Positions 47,291 through 56,184 are shown, counted from the first letter of the stretch. The stretch is 64,000 bases of DNA from Chloroflexi bacterium bin125 (GCA_002239025.1 MPNM01000010.1:55096-119095); one strand, 5' to 3'. Made by a program: numbers and translations. Notes: generated from the sequence alone by a model not told the origin.

Positions 47291-48426
47291 TCATCGACAA
47301 TCTTGAGATTGCGTGGGTGGCCTAAAACATATCCCCTGCCCTTCGGCTTGAGATCACCATGCAATTCGATCTTCACTTGACGTCGGTGTGCGTCGATAAC
47401 CGTGTCATACTCAGAAGATGGAAACATGACTTCGACTCTTCTTAGGCGCTCGTCTAGTTCGACGAGGAGTACCGCGTGACCGTCAAACTCTGCAGGATCG
47501 CGAGTGAGGCGGAAGACGTCTGCGAGGATGTGTTCGTTCTCGAACGTGGCTCGAGAGCGAAGATGCTTCGATGCGTCGTCGAGAGTCTGAACATCACGCA
47601 AGGAGAAGGAAACGTGAGCGTTTGGTGAACGGTGAATTGGGTGTAGGGCGGACCACGCAATATCGGCCACGAGCCCGTCGCCAAACTCTCGAGCCTGATC
47701 TGACATCGCGCTCACTGCAGAGCAGAAGTTTGCGCTGACGCCAGCACTCATTGCGGCATCGAAGGAATCGAGCGCATCTGTCTCATGGGCTTTGGCGATC
47801 GCGGCATGGGTGGCATCCAGGGCACCGGCGAGTGTGCGAGTCGCCAATCGGGAGAACGGTAAATCATGAGAATCCGGAAACAGCTCGGCTTGTGCCGGTG
47901 GATCAGGAACTGGAGACAACAGGGTCAGCTCATATGTGTCAAAGTCTGAAGGTGCAACGGCGATGTGATCAATGAAATCGGTGACCTTCGCAGACCTTGG
48001 GCCGAGGAACGCTGGACGCGGCGTCTCGGCGGCCCGGGCAGCTGCGGCTAAAGCTGACACAGCACCAGCCATCAGGCCATTCGCGTACGTCAACGAGACG
48101 GGCTTTCCTTCAACTCCATTACGCGCTGAGATTCGGATTGTATCCGCACCTACAGAAGCGAGGGTACGAAACACGTCGAGTTGGGACCGGTCCTCCAACA
48201 TGGCCAGGACCTCAACTACCTGGAAAATGTTCCGAGCGTAGCCTGGCGCGGTGGTCTTGATAGGAACAACGGCTTCCCATCTTTGCCCCGCTTCAGCCTT
48301 CTCGAGGACGACAGCGCGATCTGGCCATACCTCAGCCTCTTCCCAGCCGCTGGCCCTGAGGTGAGCCAACACGCTTGCCGGGGGAATCGTGCGCAGTGCC
48401 TCCGGATCTTGAATCTCAACGCGCAT
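47287..48426 (-). CDS. Unknown 379-residue protein of the DUF4365 unit
   Basis: A 379-residue soluble protein I do not recognise. It looks like alternating strands and helices, with an Ala-rich helical middle (about 110-135 and 190-235) and a C-terminal beta region ending G-Y-V-L-G-H-P-R-N-L-K-I. It is coupled on both sides: its ATG overlaps the DUF4365 stop by one base (TAATG), and its stop overlaps the next gene by four. A role as partner of the nuclease-like protein is inferred from this. Confidence 0.75.
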   Translation of the reverse strand: MRVEIQDPEALRTIPPASVLAHLRASGWEEAEVWPDRAVVLEKAEAGQRWEAVVPIKTTAPGYARNIFQVVEVLAMLEDRSQLDVFRTLASVGADTIRISARNGVEGKPVSLTYANGLMAGAVSALAAAARAAETPRPAFLGPRSAKVTDFIDHIAVAPSDFDTYELTLLSPVPDPPAQAELFPDSHDLPFSRLATRTLAGALDATHAAIAKAHETDALDSFDAAMSAGVSANFCSAVSAMSDQAREFGDGLVADIAWSALHPIHRSPNAHVSFSLRDVQTLDDASKHLRSRATFENEHILADVFRLTRDPAEFDGHAVLLVELDERLRRVEVMFPSSEYDTVIDAHRRQVKIELHGDLKPKGRGYVLGHPRNLKIVDE

Positions 48427-48908
48427 TAGAGATCCTCCGGTCTCGCGCTCTTCATTAGCGCATCAAGGTTCTCCTTGTTGAATACATTATCCAATGGAAT
48501 GACCACGGTGCGGGAAACTTTGTTCTCCGTCCTTGGTTCTCCACGTAAGGACAAGAAGTAGCCGCAACGTCTGAGGCAAAGCTCTGTAGTCGACTGGCTG
48601 AGCCACTCGTCCTTCACCTTCGGCAAGAGGACGACGATGAGAACGAACGGCCAGACTTCGTCTGGATCTCGGAGGTCATTGAAGTTGTCCTTGTCGAGCG
48701 GGAAGTGGATTCCATCAGTCTTCACGAAATCCTGAGTCGTTGATTTGGCCTGAAAGTGGACAATCGGCGACCGGCGACCCAATGGCCGTAAGGATCCGTC
48801 AACGCTCTGATCGTCTACCTGCCAATCAGCCAGTTGGTACCCAGCATTCACAGCTACAGCCTGGATGTACGTAAGTGAGAACAACTCGTTCTCATCAAAG
48901 GACGTCAT
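48426..48908 (-). CDS. DUF4365-like protein, predicted PD-(D/E)xK-type nuclease
   Basis: A 160-residue protein resembling DUF4365. The Asp37 of S-V-D-G-S-L and the Q53-x-K55 of I-V-H-F-Q-A-K-S-T form the D...QxK version of the restriction-endonuclease-like active site, and the fold order (helix, strand, strand) fits. DUF4365 proteins are found in defence-type loci, but their function is not established. ATG 48908 is used; an upstream extension to 48983 runs into the hairpin and is unlikely. Confidence 0.7.
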   Translation of the reverse strand: MTSFDENELFSLTYIQAVAVNAGYQLADWQVDDQSVDGSLRPLGRRSPIVHFQAKSTTQDFVKTDGIHFPLDKDNFNDLRDPDEVWPFVLIVVLLPKVKDEWLSQSTTELCLRRCGYFLSLRGEPRTENKVSRTVVIPLDNVFNKENLDALMKSARPEDL

Positions 48909-48964
48909 TGATTGACCGCACCGAATCGCGAAGAAAATAGGCACCAAAGTCGGCTTGGACAGAC

Positions 48965-49004
48965 CGCAAGCGCGCCGCCACACTGCGGTGGCGGCGCGCT
49001 TGCG
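48965..49004. terminator. 17-bp perfect hairpin between two minus-strand genes
   Basis: Arms CGCAAGCGCGCCGCCAC (48965-48981) and GTGGCGGCGCGCTTGCG (48988-49004) pair perfectly around ACTGCG. It lies 16 bases past the alcohol-dehydrogenase stop and probably ends that transcript, separating it from the DUF4365 unit. There is no T run, so termination may be weak or factor-assisted. Confidence 0.65.
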
Positions 49005-49020
49005 TTGGTCGGCTGGAGGA

Positions 49021-50136
49021 CTATGGCTGGGAGATGTCCAGCACGCCGCGGGCGACTTCGCCGGCCTGCATGGCCGCGAAGGCTTCGTTGATCTCGCTCA
49101 GCGCGAAGCGCTTCGAGACCAGCCCGGTCAGGTCGAGCTTGTCCTGGCGGTAGAGGTCGAGCAGCTTCGGCATGTGCTCGCGGAAACGCGTCGAGCCGTA
49201 CATGCAGCCAATCGCCTTCTTCTCCTGTAGGAACTCGGGACCGGGGAAGCTGACCTCTGAGCCGAGCGGCATCATGCCGACGATGCAGGCGGTGCCACCG
49301 GCACGGACCATGTCCCATGCCTGACGCGCTGCGTTGGTGTTGCCGATCGCTTCAAAGGCAATCTCAACGCCGACGCCATCGGTCAGTTCCTTGATCGCCT
49401 CAACCGCGTCCACCTCGGCCGCGTTGATGCGGTCGGTTGCGCCGAACTGCTCGGCGAAGTCGAGCTTGTTCTCGAGGATGTCGACTGCAATGATCCGGCT
49501 CGCACCGGCGATCCTGCAGCCCTGGATCACGTTGAGACCCACACCACCGCAGCCAATAACGGCCACTACGGAACCACCCGGCACCTTGGCCGTGTAGAGT
49601 GCGGCGCCGACGCCGGTCATCACACCACAGCCAACGAGCGCCGCCTCGGCCGGCGGGATGTCCTCAGGAATCTTGAGCACGCCGGTCTGCGAAGTCAGCA
49701 TGTACTCGCCGAACGAGCCGACGCTGGCCATCTGCACCACGGGACGTCCGTCCCAGTTCAGGCGGTCGCGCGCCAGGGCGGCGCCTGCCGGGTCGGGACA
49801 CAGGTTGGGCTCGCCGCGCAGACACCAGTAGCACTCGCCGCAGAAGGGGCGGAAGGACATGATGACGTTGTCGCCGGGCTGCACGTAGGTGACATCGTCA
49901 CCGACGCTCTCGACGACGCCGGCGGCCTCGTGGCCGAGCACGGCGGGCAGTCCACCGAAGGCGGCGGCCCACTTGCCGTCAACGAAGTGGAGGTCGGAGT
50001 GGCACACACCGGAGGTCGTGGTGCGCACAAGCACCTCAGTCGGCTGCGGGTCACGCACGTTGATGTCGTGAACCTCAAGCACGGAACGGTCGCCGTCCTT
50101 GGCCTGATTACCGGGGTCGAAGATGGCAGCTTTCAC
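49021..50136 (-). CDS. Zinc-dependent alcohol dehydrogenase (MDR family)
   Basis: A 371-residue medium-chain dehydrogenase. The catalytic zinc site includes Cys45 (V-C-H-S-D) and His69 (G-H-E-A-A-G). The structural zinc cysteines are 99, 102, 105 and 113 (F-C-G-E-C-Y-W-C...L-C). The NAD loop is I-G-C-G-G-V-G-L. It resembles class III-type and NDMA/mycothiol-associated alcohol dehydrogenases. Substrate alcohol is unknown. Confidence 0.92.
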   Translation of the reverse strand: MKAAIFDPGNQAKDGDRSVLEVHDINVRDPQPTEVLVRTTTSGVCHSDLHFVDGKWAAAFGGLPAVLGHEAAGVVESVGDDVTYVQPGDNVIMSFRPFCGECYWCLRGEPNLCPDPAGAALARDRLNWDGRPVVQMASVGSFGEYMLTSQTGVLKIPEDIPPAEAALVGCGVMTGVGAALYTAKVPGGSVVAVIGCGGVGLNVIQGCRIAGASRIIAVDILENKLDFAEQFGATDRINAAEVDAVEAIKELTDGVGVEIAFEAIGNTNAARQAWDMVRAGGTACIVGMMPLGSEVSFPGPEFLQEKKAIGCMYGSTRFREHMPKLLDLYRQDKLDLTGLVSKRFALSEINEAFAAMQAGEVARGVLDISQP

Positions 50137-50259
50137 GTCTGGTCCTTCCCAGTTTGCTCATACAAAGAAGCCGCACAGCGCTGCGCGGTCGGCGTTCATG
50201 CTAGGCGAGCACACTGACCGACACAACAAACAGACATTGGCAACTACGCGGCTAGGCGG

Positions 50260-50604
50260 CTACGCCGGTGGCAGCAATCCAAACAGCCGCCGTTTCTTCG
50301 GCGGAGGATTGCGTCGCTCCTGGACTCTCTGAGACGCAATCTGAACCAATTCAAGCATTCCCCGAGCCGACCAGCGCTCTTCCTCAAGCCAGGCCGCCAG
50401 TTTGGCGTCGGCCGTTGCCACACTTCCGGCGATGCGCCGCTCATGGAATCGCTCTAGCCGTCGCACGACGCGATAGGCAGTCAGCGACAACCTGGCCACG
50501 AGCAACAGGATTATGAACGCGACCAGCGCCGCTGCGCCACCCGCCAGGATCAACACGGCGTCGCGCAACTCCGCCACATCCTCAAAGACAGCCAGCTCGA
50601 GCAT
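50260..50604 (-). CDS. Small membrane protein with cytoplasmic helical tail
   Basis: A 114-residue protein with one strong TM segment (about 17-40) followed by a long charged helical region and a basic end (P-P-P-K-K-R-R-L-F). It is likely anchored with its C-terminus in the cytoplasm. It is divergent from the 36-residue membrane peptide gene by 41 bases. No family recognised. Confidence 0.65.
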   Translation of the reverse strand: MLELAVFEDVAELRDAVLILAGGAAALVAFIILLLVARLSLTAYRVVRRLERFHERRIAGSVATADAKLAAWLEEERWSARGMLELVQIASQRVQERRNPPPKKRRLFGLLPPA

Positions 50605-50645
50605 CGATTACCCTGTCCCACGGAGACAAGTCTGGAGCATCCGCC

Positions 50646-50756
50646 ATGCCAAAGCGAGGCCCCGCCGAAAGCCTAATCCTATTCCAGCTCCTCCTCGGAG
50701 CCGGATTCGCGGCAATGGTCGTCTGGACGCTCCTCGCCTGGATCGGCGTGTTCTAG
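50646..50756 (+). CDS. 36-residue single-TM peptide
   Basis: ATG 50646 to TAG 50756 encodes M-P-K-R-G-P-A-E followed by a hydrophobic helix and a short tail ending W-I-G-V-F. A GGAG lies nine bases upstream. The positive head and TM helix suit a small inner-membrane protein. It lies between a divergent and a convergent gene, and there is no other candidate in this gap. Confidence 0.5.
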   Translation: MPKRGPAESLILFQLLLGAGFAAMVVWTLLAWIGVF

Positions 50757-50767
50757 CTTGAGGCTAG

Positions 50768-51814
50768 TCACTCAAAGGTCTCTCGCCAATCGTTGGGTGG
50801 GAGCGCGTGATCGCTGTGATCGGAAGATCCGATTATGAGCCATGCGAGGCCATGAGGCATCCAACCCAAGAACACCTGAGGCACCGGCGACAATATGGCG
50901 CGGCCGCCGAAGAACACATCTGCAGATTCGGACTCCTGCGTTCGGTCTTCCAGATCAATCACGGAGAGGCTTCGACCGTCAACGTATGCGAACTGCCGGC
51001 TGTCTGGCGACCACCATGGGCCGTCGACCGGTGATCCGCGGTAAAGCCGCCGGTCTCCGTTTACGTTAGAGAGCAGGATCCCCCAGGGCCAGGCGCGAAA
51101 GGCGACGGTCCATTGGCCGTCGGGGGAGGCGACCTCCGGTTGCTGACGTTTGAGGGGCAGCTCAGCCGGATCGACTGTGCGAACTGTCAGTACGCGCCCG
51201 CTGCCGTCCGGGACGATGGCGTAGATAACCGGCGTCCAGGCGAGTTGGTCTTCGACTGCCAGGACCCATCTCCCCGATGGTGACTCGATGAGCGAGTGCG
51301 GTAGACCGTTGTCGTCCAGCAAGATGCGTCCGTCAACCTGGACGGTGTTGTCCACGACTTTCAACTGACCGGCAGCAGCGGTATCGGCGACGAACCCTGC
51401 GCGTTCGTGCAGCGGGGCCGGCAAGCGAACGATGCGCTCTCGATAGGCGCCATCCCAGTATGAGAACCGCGCCTGGGTTGGACTCTCCATCCAGCGCAGG
51501 GTTCCTACCTCCCTGCCGACCTCATACAGTCGGCCGTCGGACGGGTCTCCGGCGACCAGGTACCGGGTTGAGTATTGAATGGTCTGGAAGATCACCAGCT
51601 CAGGCTCGGTCGTCCAACCGATCAGCCCGAAGCGCGACCCTACCCACTCGGCGCGCAACTCGCCGTTGCGGTCGAAGAGGCGGAGCAGGAGCGGGCTCTG
51701 ATGGGCCTGCCCGTTGGAGTGGAGCGGTTGCAGTCCGAGTTCGGATGCGGTCGTTGCGCAATTGGCCCCGACCATCGAGATCATTAGCGCCAGGGCGGCG
51801 ATGAGATCGCACAT
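50768..51814 (-). CDS. Exported beta-propeller-like protein
   Basis: A 348-residue protein with an N-terminal hydrophobic signal (about 3-16) ending near Ala-Asn-Cys, then repeated beta segments with S-P-D-G-Q-W and S-P-D-S-R-Q-F motifs typical of TolB/WD-type propellers. It is likely secreted or surface-anchored. The residues before the Cys do not make a good lipobox. Role unknown. Confidence 0.7.
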   Translation of the reverse strand: MCDLIAALALMISMVGANCATTASELGLQPLHSNGQAHQSPLLLRLFDRNGELRAEWVGSRFGLIGWTTEPELVIFQTIQYSTRYLVAGDPSDGRLYEVGREVGTLRWMESPTQARFSYWDGAYRERIVRLPAPLHERAGFVADTAAAGQLKVVDNTVQVDGRILLDDNGLPHSLIESPSGRWVLAVEDQLAWTPVIYAIVPDGSGRVLTVRTVDPAELPLKRQQPEVASPDGQWTVAFRAWPWGILLSNVNGDRRLYRGSPVDGPWWSPDSRQFAYVDGRSLSVIDLEDRTQESESADVFFGGRAILSPVPQVFLGWMPHGLAWLIIGSSDHSDHALPPNDWRETFE

Positions 51815-51900
51815 TGCGCCGGCTTCCCGCTTACGGCGATTGTTGCGCCGCCGTCCGCCCGGTCGTTGGTGCGTTGCGCACTAACACTACGCCGGTATCG

Positions 51901-51933
51901 GCGAGATACCCGCGGCAAGCGCGGGTATGACGG
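51901..51933. repeat. Short palindromic repeat (GAGATACCCG...GCGGGTATGAC)
   Basis: Third copy of the 33-base hairpin repeat seen at 27221-27253 and, inverted, at 28164-28196. It lies just past the acyl-CoA dehydrogenase stop (minus strand). Confidence 0.85.
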
Positions 51934-51955
51934 CGCTGTCGGCCGGCGAACAGCG

Positions 51956-53122
51956 TCACGCGAAGTATCGATTCTGGATGTTCCTCGCGATCACCATTCT
52001 CTGGATTTGGTTGGCGCCCTCGAAGATCTGGAAGATCTTGGCGTCCCGCATCCACTTTTCCAGCGGCAGCTCTCGCATGAAACCCACGCCGCCGCAGACC
52101 TGGACGGCGTCGGTGGTGATCTTCATCGCCATGTCCGAGGCGAACGTCTTCGCCTTGCTCGCCTCTTCGAGGTCGAAGGGCTGGTTGCTTGAGGCCATTT
52201 CGCCGGCTCTCCAGGTGAGCAGGCGGGCAGCATCGATCGCGATATCCATGTCGGCCAGCATGAAGCCGACGCCCTGATGCTCGATCAACGGGCGCTTCAT
52301 CGTCTTGCGCTCTCGCGCGTAGTCGGCCGAGTACTCGAACGCCGCTCGAGCCAGACCAACGGCAAAGGCGCCAATCCAGGGACGCGTCGCGGCCAGCGTG
52401 CCTAGCGCACCCTTACCGCCGGAGCGGTAGTCAGGGTCCGGATCGCCCAGCCGATTCTCCAGGGGAATGCGCACATCGTCGAAGGCAAGATCGGCAGTAT
52501 GCGACGCGCGAATGCCCATCTTGTCCCACATCTTGATCTGCGAGAAGCCTTCGGCATCCTTAGGCACAACAAACGCGGAAACATCACGCCAGCCCTCCGA
52601 GTCGGACTCGCGAGCGAAGACGACGGTGATGTCTGCGATGCCACCGCCGGTGATGAAGCGCTTCGTGCCGTTGAGCACGTACTCGTCACCGTCGCGGACG
52701 GCGCGAGTCTTGATCATGCCTGCGTCTGAGCCGGCGTCGGGCTCGGTTAAGGCAAGCGCGCCGAGCCGCAGCCTGCCATCGTCAGATGTGCATTCAGGAA
52801 TCCAGCGCTCGTTCTGCTCGGGCGTGCCAATTACGGAGATCGCCGTCGCGGCGAGTCCGGATACTTGAGTCCCCAGAGCGATCCCAGCGCAACCCCAGCT
52901 CAGCTCCTCGGCCGTGATCATCGCCGTGATCCCTGGCTCTGCCGAGTGCCCACCCAACGGCACACCGGTGAGCCCAATCTCCGCCGCCTTCGAGGCGACA
53001 TCCCAGGCAAACTCGTTGCGCTCGTCATACTCCATCGCGACAGGCCGGACCTCGTTCTGAGCAAAGGCATGAGCCGTTTGCTGGACCATCCGGTCTGCTT
53101 CGGAGAGTTGGAAGTTGGTCAT
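51956..53122 (-). CDS. Acyl-CoA dehydrogenase
   Basis: A 388-residue flavoprotein of the acyl-CoA dehydrogenase family: helical N-terminal domain, A-L-T-E-P-D-A-G-S-D at the FAD site, T-K-R-F-I-T-G-G, and C-terminal Glu368 in I-F-E-G-A-N-Q as catalytic base in the short/medium-chain position. It oxidises acyl-CoA to enoyl-CoA and passes electrons to ETF. The start overlaps the DUF2277 stop by four bases (ATGA). Confidence 0.93.
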   Translation of the reverse strand: MTNFQLSEADRMVQQTAHAFAQNEVRPVAMEYDERNEFAWDVASKAAEIGLTGVPLGGHSAEPGITAMITAEELSWGCAGIALGTQVSGLAATAISVIGTPEQNERWIPECTSDDGRLRLGALALTEPDAGSDAGMIKTRAVRDGDEYVLNGTKRFITGGGIADITVVFARESDSEGWRDVSAFVVPKDAEGFSQIKMWDKMGIRASHTADLAFDDVRIPLENRLGDPDPDYRSGGKGALGTLAATRPWIGAFAVGLARAAFEYSADYARERKTMKRPLIEHQGVGFMLADMDIAIDAARLLTWRAGEMASSNQPFDLEEASKAKTFASDMAMKITTDAVQVCGGVGFMRELPLEKWMRDAKIFQIFEGANQIQRMVIARNIQNRYFA

Positions 53123-53364
53123 GTTGTGATCTCCTCGGTCTGAGTTTGACGTCGTGGTTGCTGCAGCGGCGGCAGATCCTGAAGCAGTTTCGTCGCCACG
53201 ACACTGACTTCCTCGACAGCGCGCTGAAAGGCGTCTTCGGTGCGCGACGAAGGATGCTGTATCCCCGAAATCTTACGCACAAACTGCCGGGCAGCCTGCT
53301 GAATCTCATCTTCGCCCGGCTCAACTCCGGCAGGCTGGCGTAGACGTTTGATTGAGCGGCACAT
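53119..53364 (-). CDS. DUF2277-family protein
   Basis: An 81-residue protein with the family pattern: M-C-R-S-I-K-R-L, E-I-Q-Q-A-A-R-Q-F-V-R-K-I-S-G, then a helix A-F-Q-R-A-V-E-E-V, ending in a short polar tail. Function is unknown. It is translationally coupled to the acyl-CoA dehydrogenase by ATGA, so a link to acyl-CoA or FAD handling is possible. Confidence 0.82.
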   Translation of the reverse strand: MCRSIKRLRQPAGVEPGEDEIQQAARQFVRKISGIQHPSSRTEDAFQRAVEEVSVVATKLLQDLPPLQQPRRQTQTEEITT

Positions 53365-53385
53365 CGGAGAGCCCCCTCCGTTCGG

Positions 53386-53420
53386 CCCTCACCCTAGCCC
53401 TCTCCCAGAGGGAGAGGGGA
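53386..53420. repeat. Short palindromic repeat (CCCTCTCCC-AGA-GGGAGAGGG)
   Basis: A hairpin with arms CCCTCTCCC and GGGAGAGGG in the gap between the DUF2277 gene and the crotonase. Similar sequences are common dispersed repeats and this is probably one, but I see only this copy. Confidence 0.55.
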
Positions 53421-53436
53421 TCAGAGGGATAGGTGA

Positions 53437-54288
53437 TTAGAAGCCGGTGAACTTGGGATCGCGCCGTTCGACGAATGACTGCACACCCTCGATCCGATCG
53501 AACGAGTTTTGCACCAGCGGCAACACGGCTCCGGACAGCTCCAGTGCCGACTCGTAGTCGAGATTCGCGGTGCGATAGGCCATTAACTTGCCAACTTTCT
53601 GGCCGATCGGCGGGCCGTTCTCGACTTCCTGAGCAAACTCACGCAGTTTCTGCTGGAAATCATCGGCCTCGACCAGATAGTTGCTAACACCCGCCTCGTG
53701 ACCCTCCTCGGCGCTCATGAATCGTCCCGTGAACATCATCTCCATCGACTTGCGCCAGCCGATGATCTTGGGAATCGCCCAGAATCCGCCCAGGTCGGCG
53801 TAGAGCCCTCGCTTCACGTAGGCAACCTGGTATCGGGCATTCGTCGACGCGACGCAAAGATCAGCCAGGCAGGCCATGTCAAAACCAGCGCCAACACATG
53901 CGCCATTGACGCCGGCAATCACGGGAATGTCAATCCGGCGCAGTTCGGCGAACGTCTTGGTCTCGTAGCGGAAGTTGAGCCGCTGACCCTCATTGTCGGG
54001 GTAGCCATCCGGTGCCGGATTGCCGACCAGCGGGTCGGGGTTATCGTCCCAGAAGTCGATGCCACGACCGCCGCCGGCGTGGTCCATCCCGGCGCAGAAT
54101 CCACGGCCTTTGCCGGTGATCACCAGCACACGAGCCGAGCGATCCATGCGAATCTTGTAGAGCGCATCGAGCATCTCGGCCAGCAACGGGAAGGTGAGCG
54201 CGTTCAGCTTCTCCGGACGATTCAGCTCCATCCAGATCGTGCCATCCTGATCGCCTGTGCGATCCACGGTGATGAATTCGTATGCCAT
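53437..54288 (-). CDS. Crotonase-family protein, dienoyl-CoA isomerase-like
   Basis: A 283-residue crotonase-fold protein. Compared with the three acidic residues of delta3,5-delta2,4-dienoyl-CoA isomerase, two are kept (Asp137 in G-A-G-F-D-M, Asp165 in L-Y-A-D-L-G-G) and the Glu of V-K-E-V-D is Tyr. Neither hydratase Glu is intact. An unsaturated acyl-CoA isomerase is the best guess. It sits 72 bases downstream of DUF2277 and may share its transcript. Confidence 0.82.
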   Translation of the reverse strand: MAYEFITVDRTGDQDGTIWMELNRPEKLNALTFPLLAEMLDALYKIRMDRSARVLVITGKGRGFCAGMDHAGGGRGIDFWDDNPDPLVGNPAPDGYPDNEGQRLNFRYETKTFAELRRIDIPVIAGVNGACVGAGFDMACLADLCVASTNARYQVAYVKRGLYADLGGFWAIPKIIGWRKSMEMMFTGRFMSAEEGHEAGVSNYLVEADDFQQKLREFAQEVENGPPIGQKVGKLMAYRTANLDYESALELSGAVLPLVQNSFDRIEGVQSFVERRDPKFTGF

Positions 54289-54318
54289 CGAAAGTGTCTC
54301 CTCGTTAGGGTCCTGGAC

Positions 54319-55353
54319 CTATTGGAAGTGCGGCATCACGTCGTTTGTGAAGCGCACGAATGAATCGTGTGAGAAAGGAGAAGCGATCAGGTAGTCGAGT
54401 TCGATCGTGTCGCGCAGCTCTTCGAGCTGGTCAATCACCTTGGACGCGCTGCCGTGGATCACAACCTGGTTGGCGTAGCGCTCGATCCGCTGCTCGTCTG
54501 AGAGCGAACGAGAGGGATTCGAGCTGCCGCTGGTCTTGTCGTTGGCGTACGAGCCGATCGTCCATTGCGCGCCGTTGATCGCGATCTGTTCGGCCTCTTC
54601 GTCGGTTTCCGCAACTGCGATCAATCGGGCCATCGGGATCACACGGTCTGCGGTCTCGTGGTCGTACTTGTCGAGGGCATTGAAATAGCTTTGTCGCTTG
54701 TCGCCAAGCTCGTCGTGCGTGGCGTGCGGGTCCATCAAGATCGAGTAACCCTGCTTTGCCGCCCAGTCGATGGCGTCGGGTCCGCCAGCGGCGACCCAGA
54801 ACGGCGGAGTCGGCTGCTGATGCGGTTTGGGCAGCACTTCTATCTCGTCGAAGTCGAAGTAGTCACCATGCCAGGTGATTCGCTCATTGCGCCAGGCCTC
54901 GAGCACGACCTGTACAGATTCGCGGAATCGGGGATACGATTCTTCCAACTCGACGCCAAACACCTCGAATTCGGTCCGGTCGAACCCACGTCCGGCTCCC
55001 CAATTGACCCGTCCGCCCGAGAGGATGTCCAGCAATGCGACTTCTTCGGCAATTCGCAACGGGTGATAGAACGAGGCCAGCGTGACCGCAGTGCCGATGC
55101 GGATGTTCTTGGTCCGCCCGGCGACGTGCATGCCCATCAGGTGGACGGATGGACAGACCGAATAGGTCGAGAAGTGGTGCTCGGCCAGCCAGACGCAGTC
55201 GTAGCCACTCTCATCCATGATGTCGATGCGATTGAGCGCCCGCTCGTAGACGGTCGGCAGCGGAACCCGTCGTCCCGGCCAGCTAAAGAACTGCAGCACG
55301 CCGAACTTCATCTGGCCGTTGCCGCCGTTGTCGACTGTTGAGTCGTTGGGCAT
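54319..55353 (-). CDS. LLM-class flavin-dependent oxidoreductase
   Basis: A bacterial-luciferase-like TIM-barrel protein (344 residues from ATG 55353; the conserved strand M-K-F-G-V-L-Q starts at ATG 55311, which may be the true start). W-L-A-E-H-H-F and the G-R-V-N-W-G-A-G-R-G-F-D motif are typical of FMN-dependent alkane/alkanal monooxygenase-like proteins. It probably needs reduced flavin from a separate reductase, which is not nearby. Confidence 0.88.
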   Translation of the reverse strand: MPNDSTVDNGGNGQMKFGVLQFFSWPGRRVPLPTVYERALNRIDIMDESGYDCVWLAEHHFSTYSVCPSVHLMGMHVAGRTKNIRIGTAVTLASFYHPLRIAEEVALLDILSGGRVNWGAGRGFDRTEFEVFGVELEESYPRFRESVQVVLEAWRNERITWHGDYFDFDEIEVLPKPHQQPTPPFWVAAGGPDAIDWAAKQGYSILMDPHATHDELGDKRQSYFNALDKYDHETADRVIPMARLIAVAETDEEAEQIAINGAQWTIGSYANDKTSGSSNPSRSLSDEQRIERYANQVVIHGSASKVIDQLEELRDTIELDYLIASPFSHDSFVRFTNDVMPHFQ

Positions 55354-55389
55354 GGCACTAGGGTAACCGCCGAGCCCGAAACTTCGGCG

Positions 55390-56082
55390 CTACTTCCAGA
55401 TTTTCGCGCAGTCCAGTTCAAACCCCTCCAACACGTCCTCACCCGACAGCGTCGCCGGACGGTCCAGTTCCTCGGGCTCCGCCTGTCCAATGCGATAGAT
55501 CCAGACCTTGTCGCGCCTACGATCAATCAGCCAACCGAGCTGAACGCCAAAGCTCATCCACTCGCGCATCTTACGTTTCTGCGGAGCGACCGATTGCTTG
55601 GCAGAGATGATTTCGACGACAAAGAGAGGACAGGGAACCTCCAACCCCTCTTCGTAGTCCTCTTCCGCAATCCCATCAAGCTGCTCTTGCGAGAGCCAGG
55701 AGACGTCCGGTTCCCGCACTGGCTGCTTTTCTTCCTGCTCAGGCGGAGGCGCCTCACCAAGCTTGTATCCGCCGCTGGCATCTCGCACTTCTCCTCCACC
55801 ACCGGATTTCACCCAGGCTACGAGTTGGTAGGAGATTTCTGGTCCCATAGCAGGACTTGGACCATGGGGTGAGGGGACGATGACGAGGTCTCCTTCCGCC
55901 GTTCGCTCAAAATTGAGTGAAGCATTGAGCTCATACAGTTCGAAGAGCGCGTCATCGGTCAAACGCCACTGTGGCGGCAATCGCAATTCGATTGGATCGT
56001 CGGCTTCGCGGAAGGACACGACAGCGTCGGATTCCGGCCGAATCGTCGTCTCGACGTCTGGCTTATCAGCAGTGGTGACCAT
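55390..56082 (-). CDS. Uma2-family (DUF820) predicted endonuclease
   Basis: A 230-residue Uma2 protein with P-D-V-S-W and F-V-V-E-I-I-S...K-R-K-M-R-E-W-M, the D...E..K residues of the restriction-like fold. Function of the family is unproven. An acidic, Pro-rich loop (P-P-P-E-Q-E-E-K-Q-P) is present. ATG 56082 is preferred to an upstream in-frame start. Confidence 0.87.
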   Translation of the reverse strand: MVTTADKPDVETTIRPESDAVVSFREADDPIELRLPPQWRLTDDALFELYELNASLNFERTAEGDLVIVPSPHGPSPAMGPEISYQLVAWVKSGGGGEVRDASGGYKLGEAPPPEQEEKQPVREPDVSWLSQEQLDGIAEEDYEEGLEVPCPLFVVEIISAKQSVAPQKRKMREWMSFGVQLGWLIDRRRDKVWIYRIGQAEPEELDRPATLSGEDVLEGFELDCAKIWK

Positions 56083-56184
56083 GACTTGCTCCGTAATGTC
56101 GCTCGCCCAAGATAGCATTCATTCCGAACATCTGTTTCATATGAAAGACAGGTCCTGTCTTCGATCCGATACCAACAAGTGGAC

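Noticed and set aside
46355..47380. 341-residue plus-strand frame opposite the CoA-transferase homologue
   Set aside because: Basic, low-complexity antisense translation; the minus-strand gene has clear family motifs.
50768..51814. Lipoprotein call for the beta-propeller protein
   Set aside because: The residues before the Cys (G-A-N-C) do not form a good lipobox, so only a general export signal is claimed.
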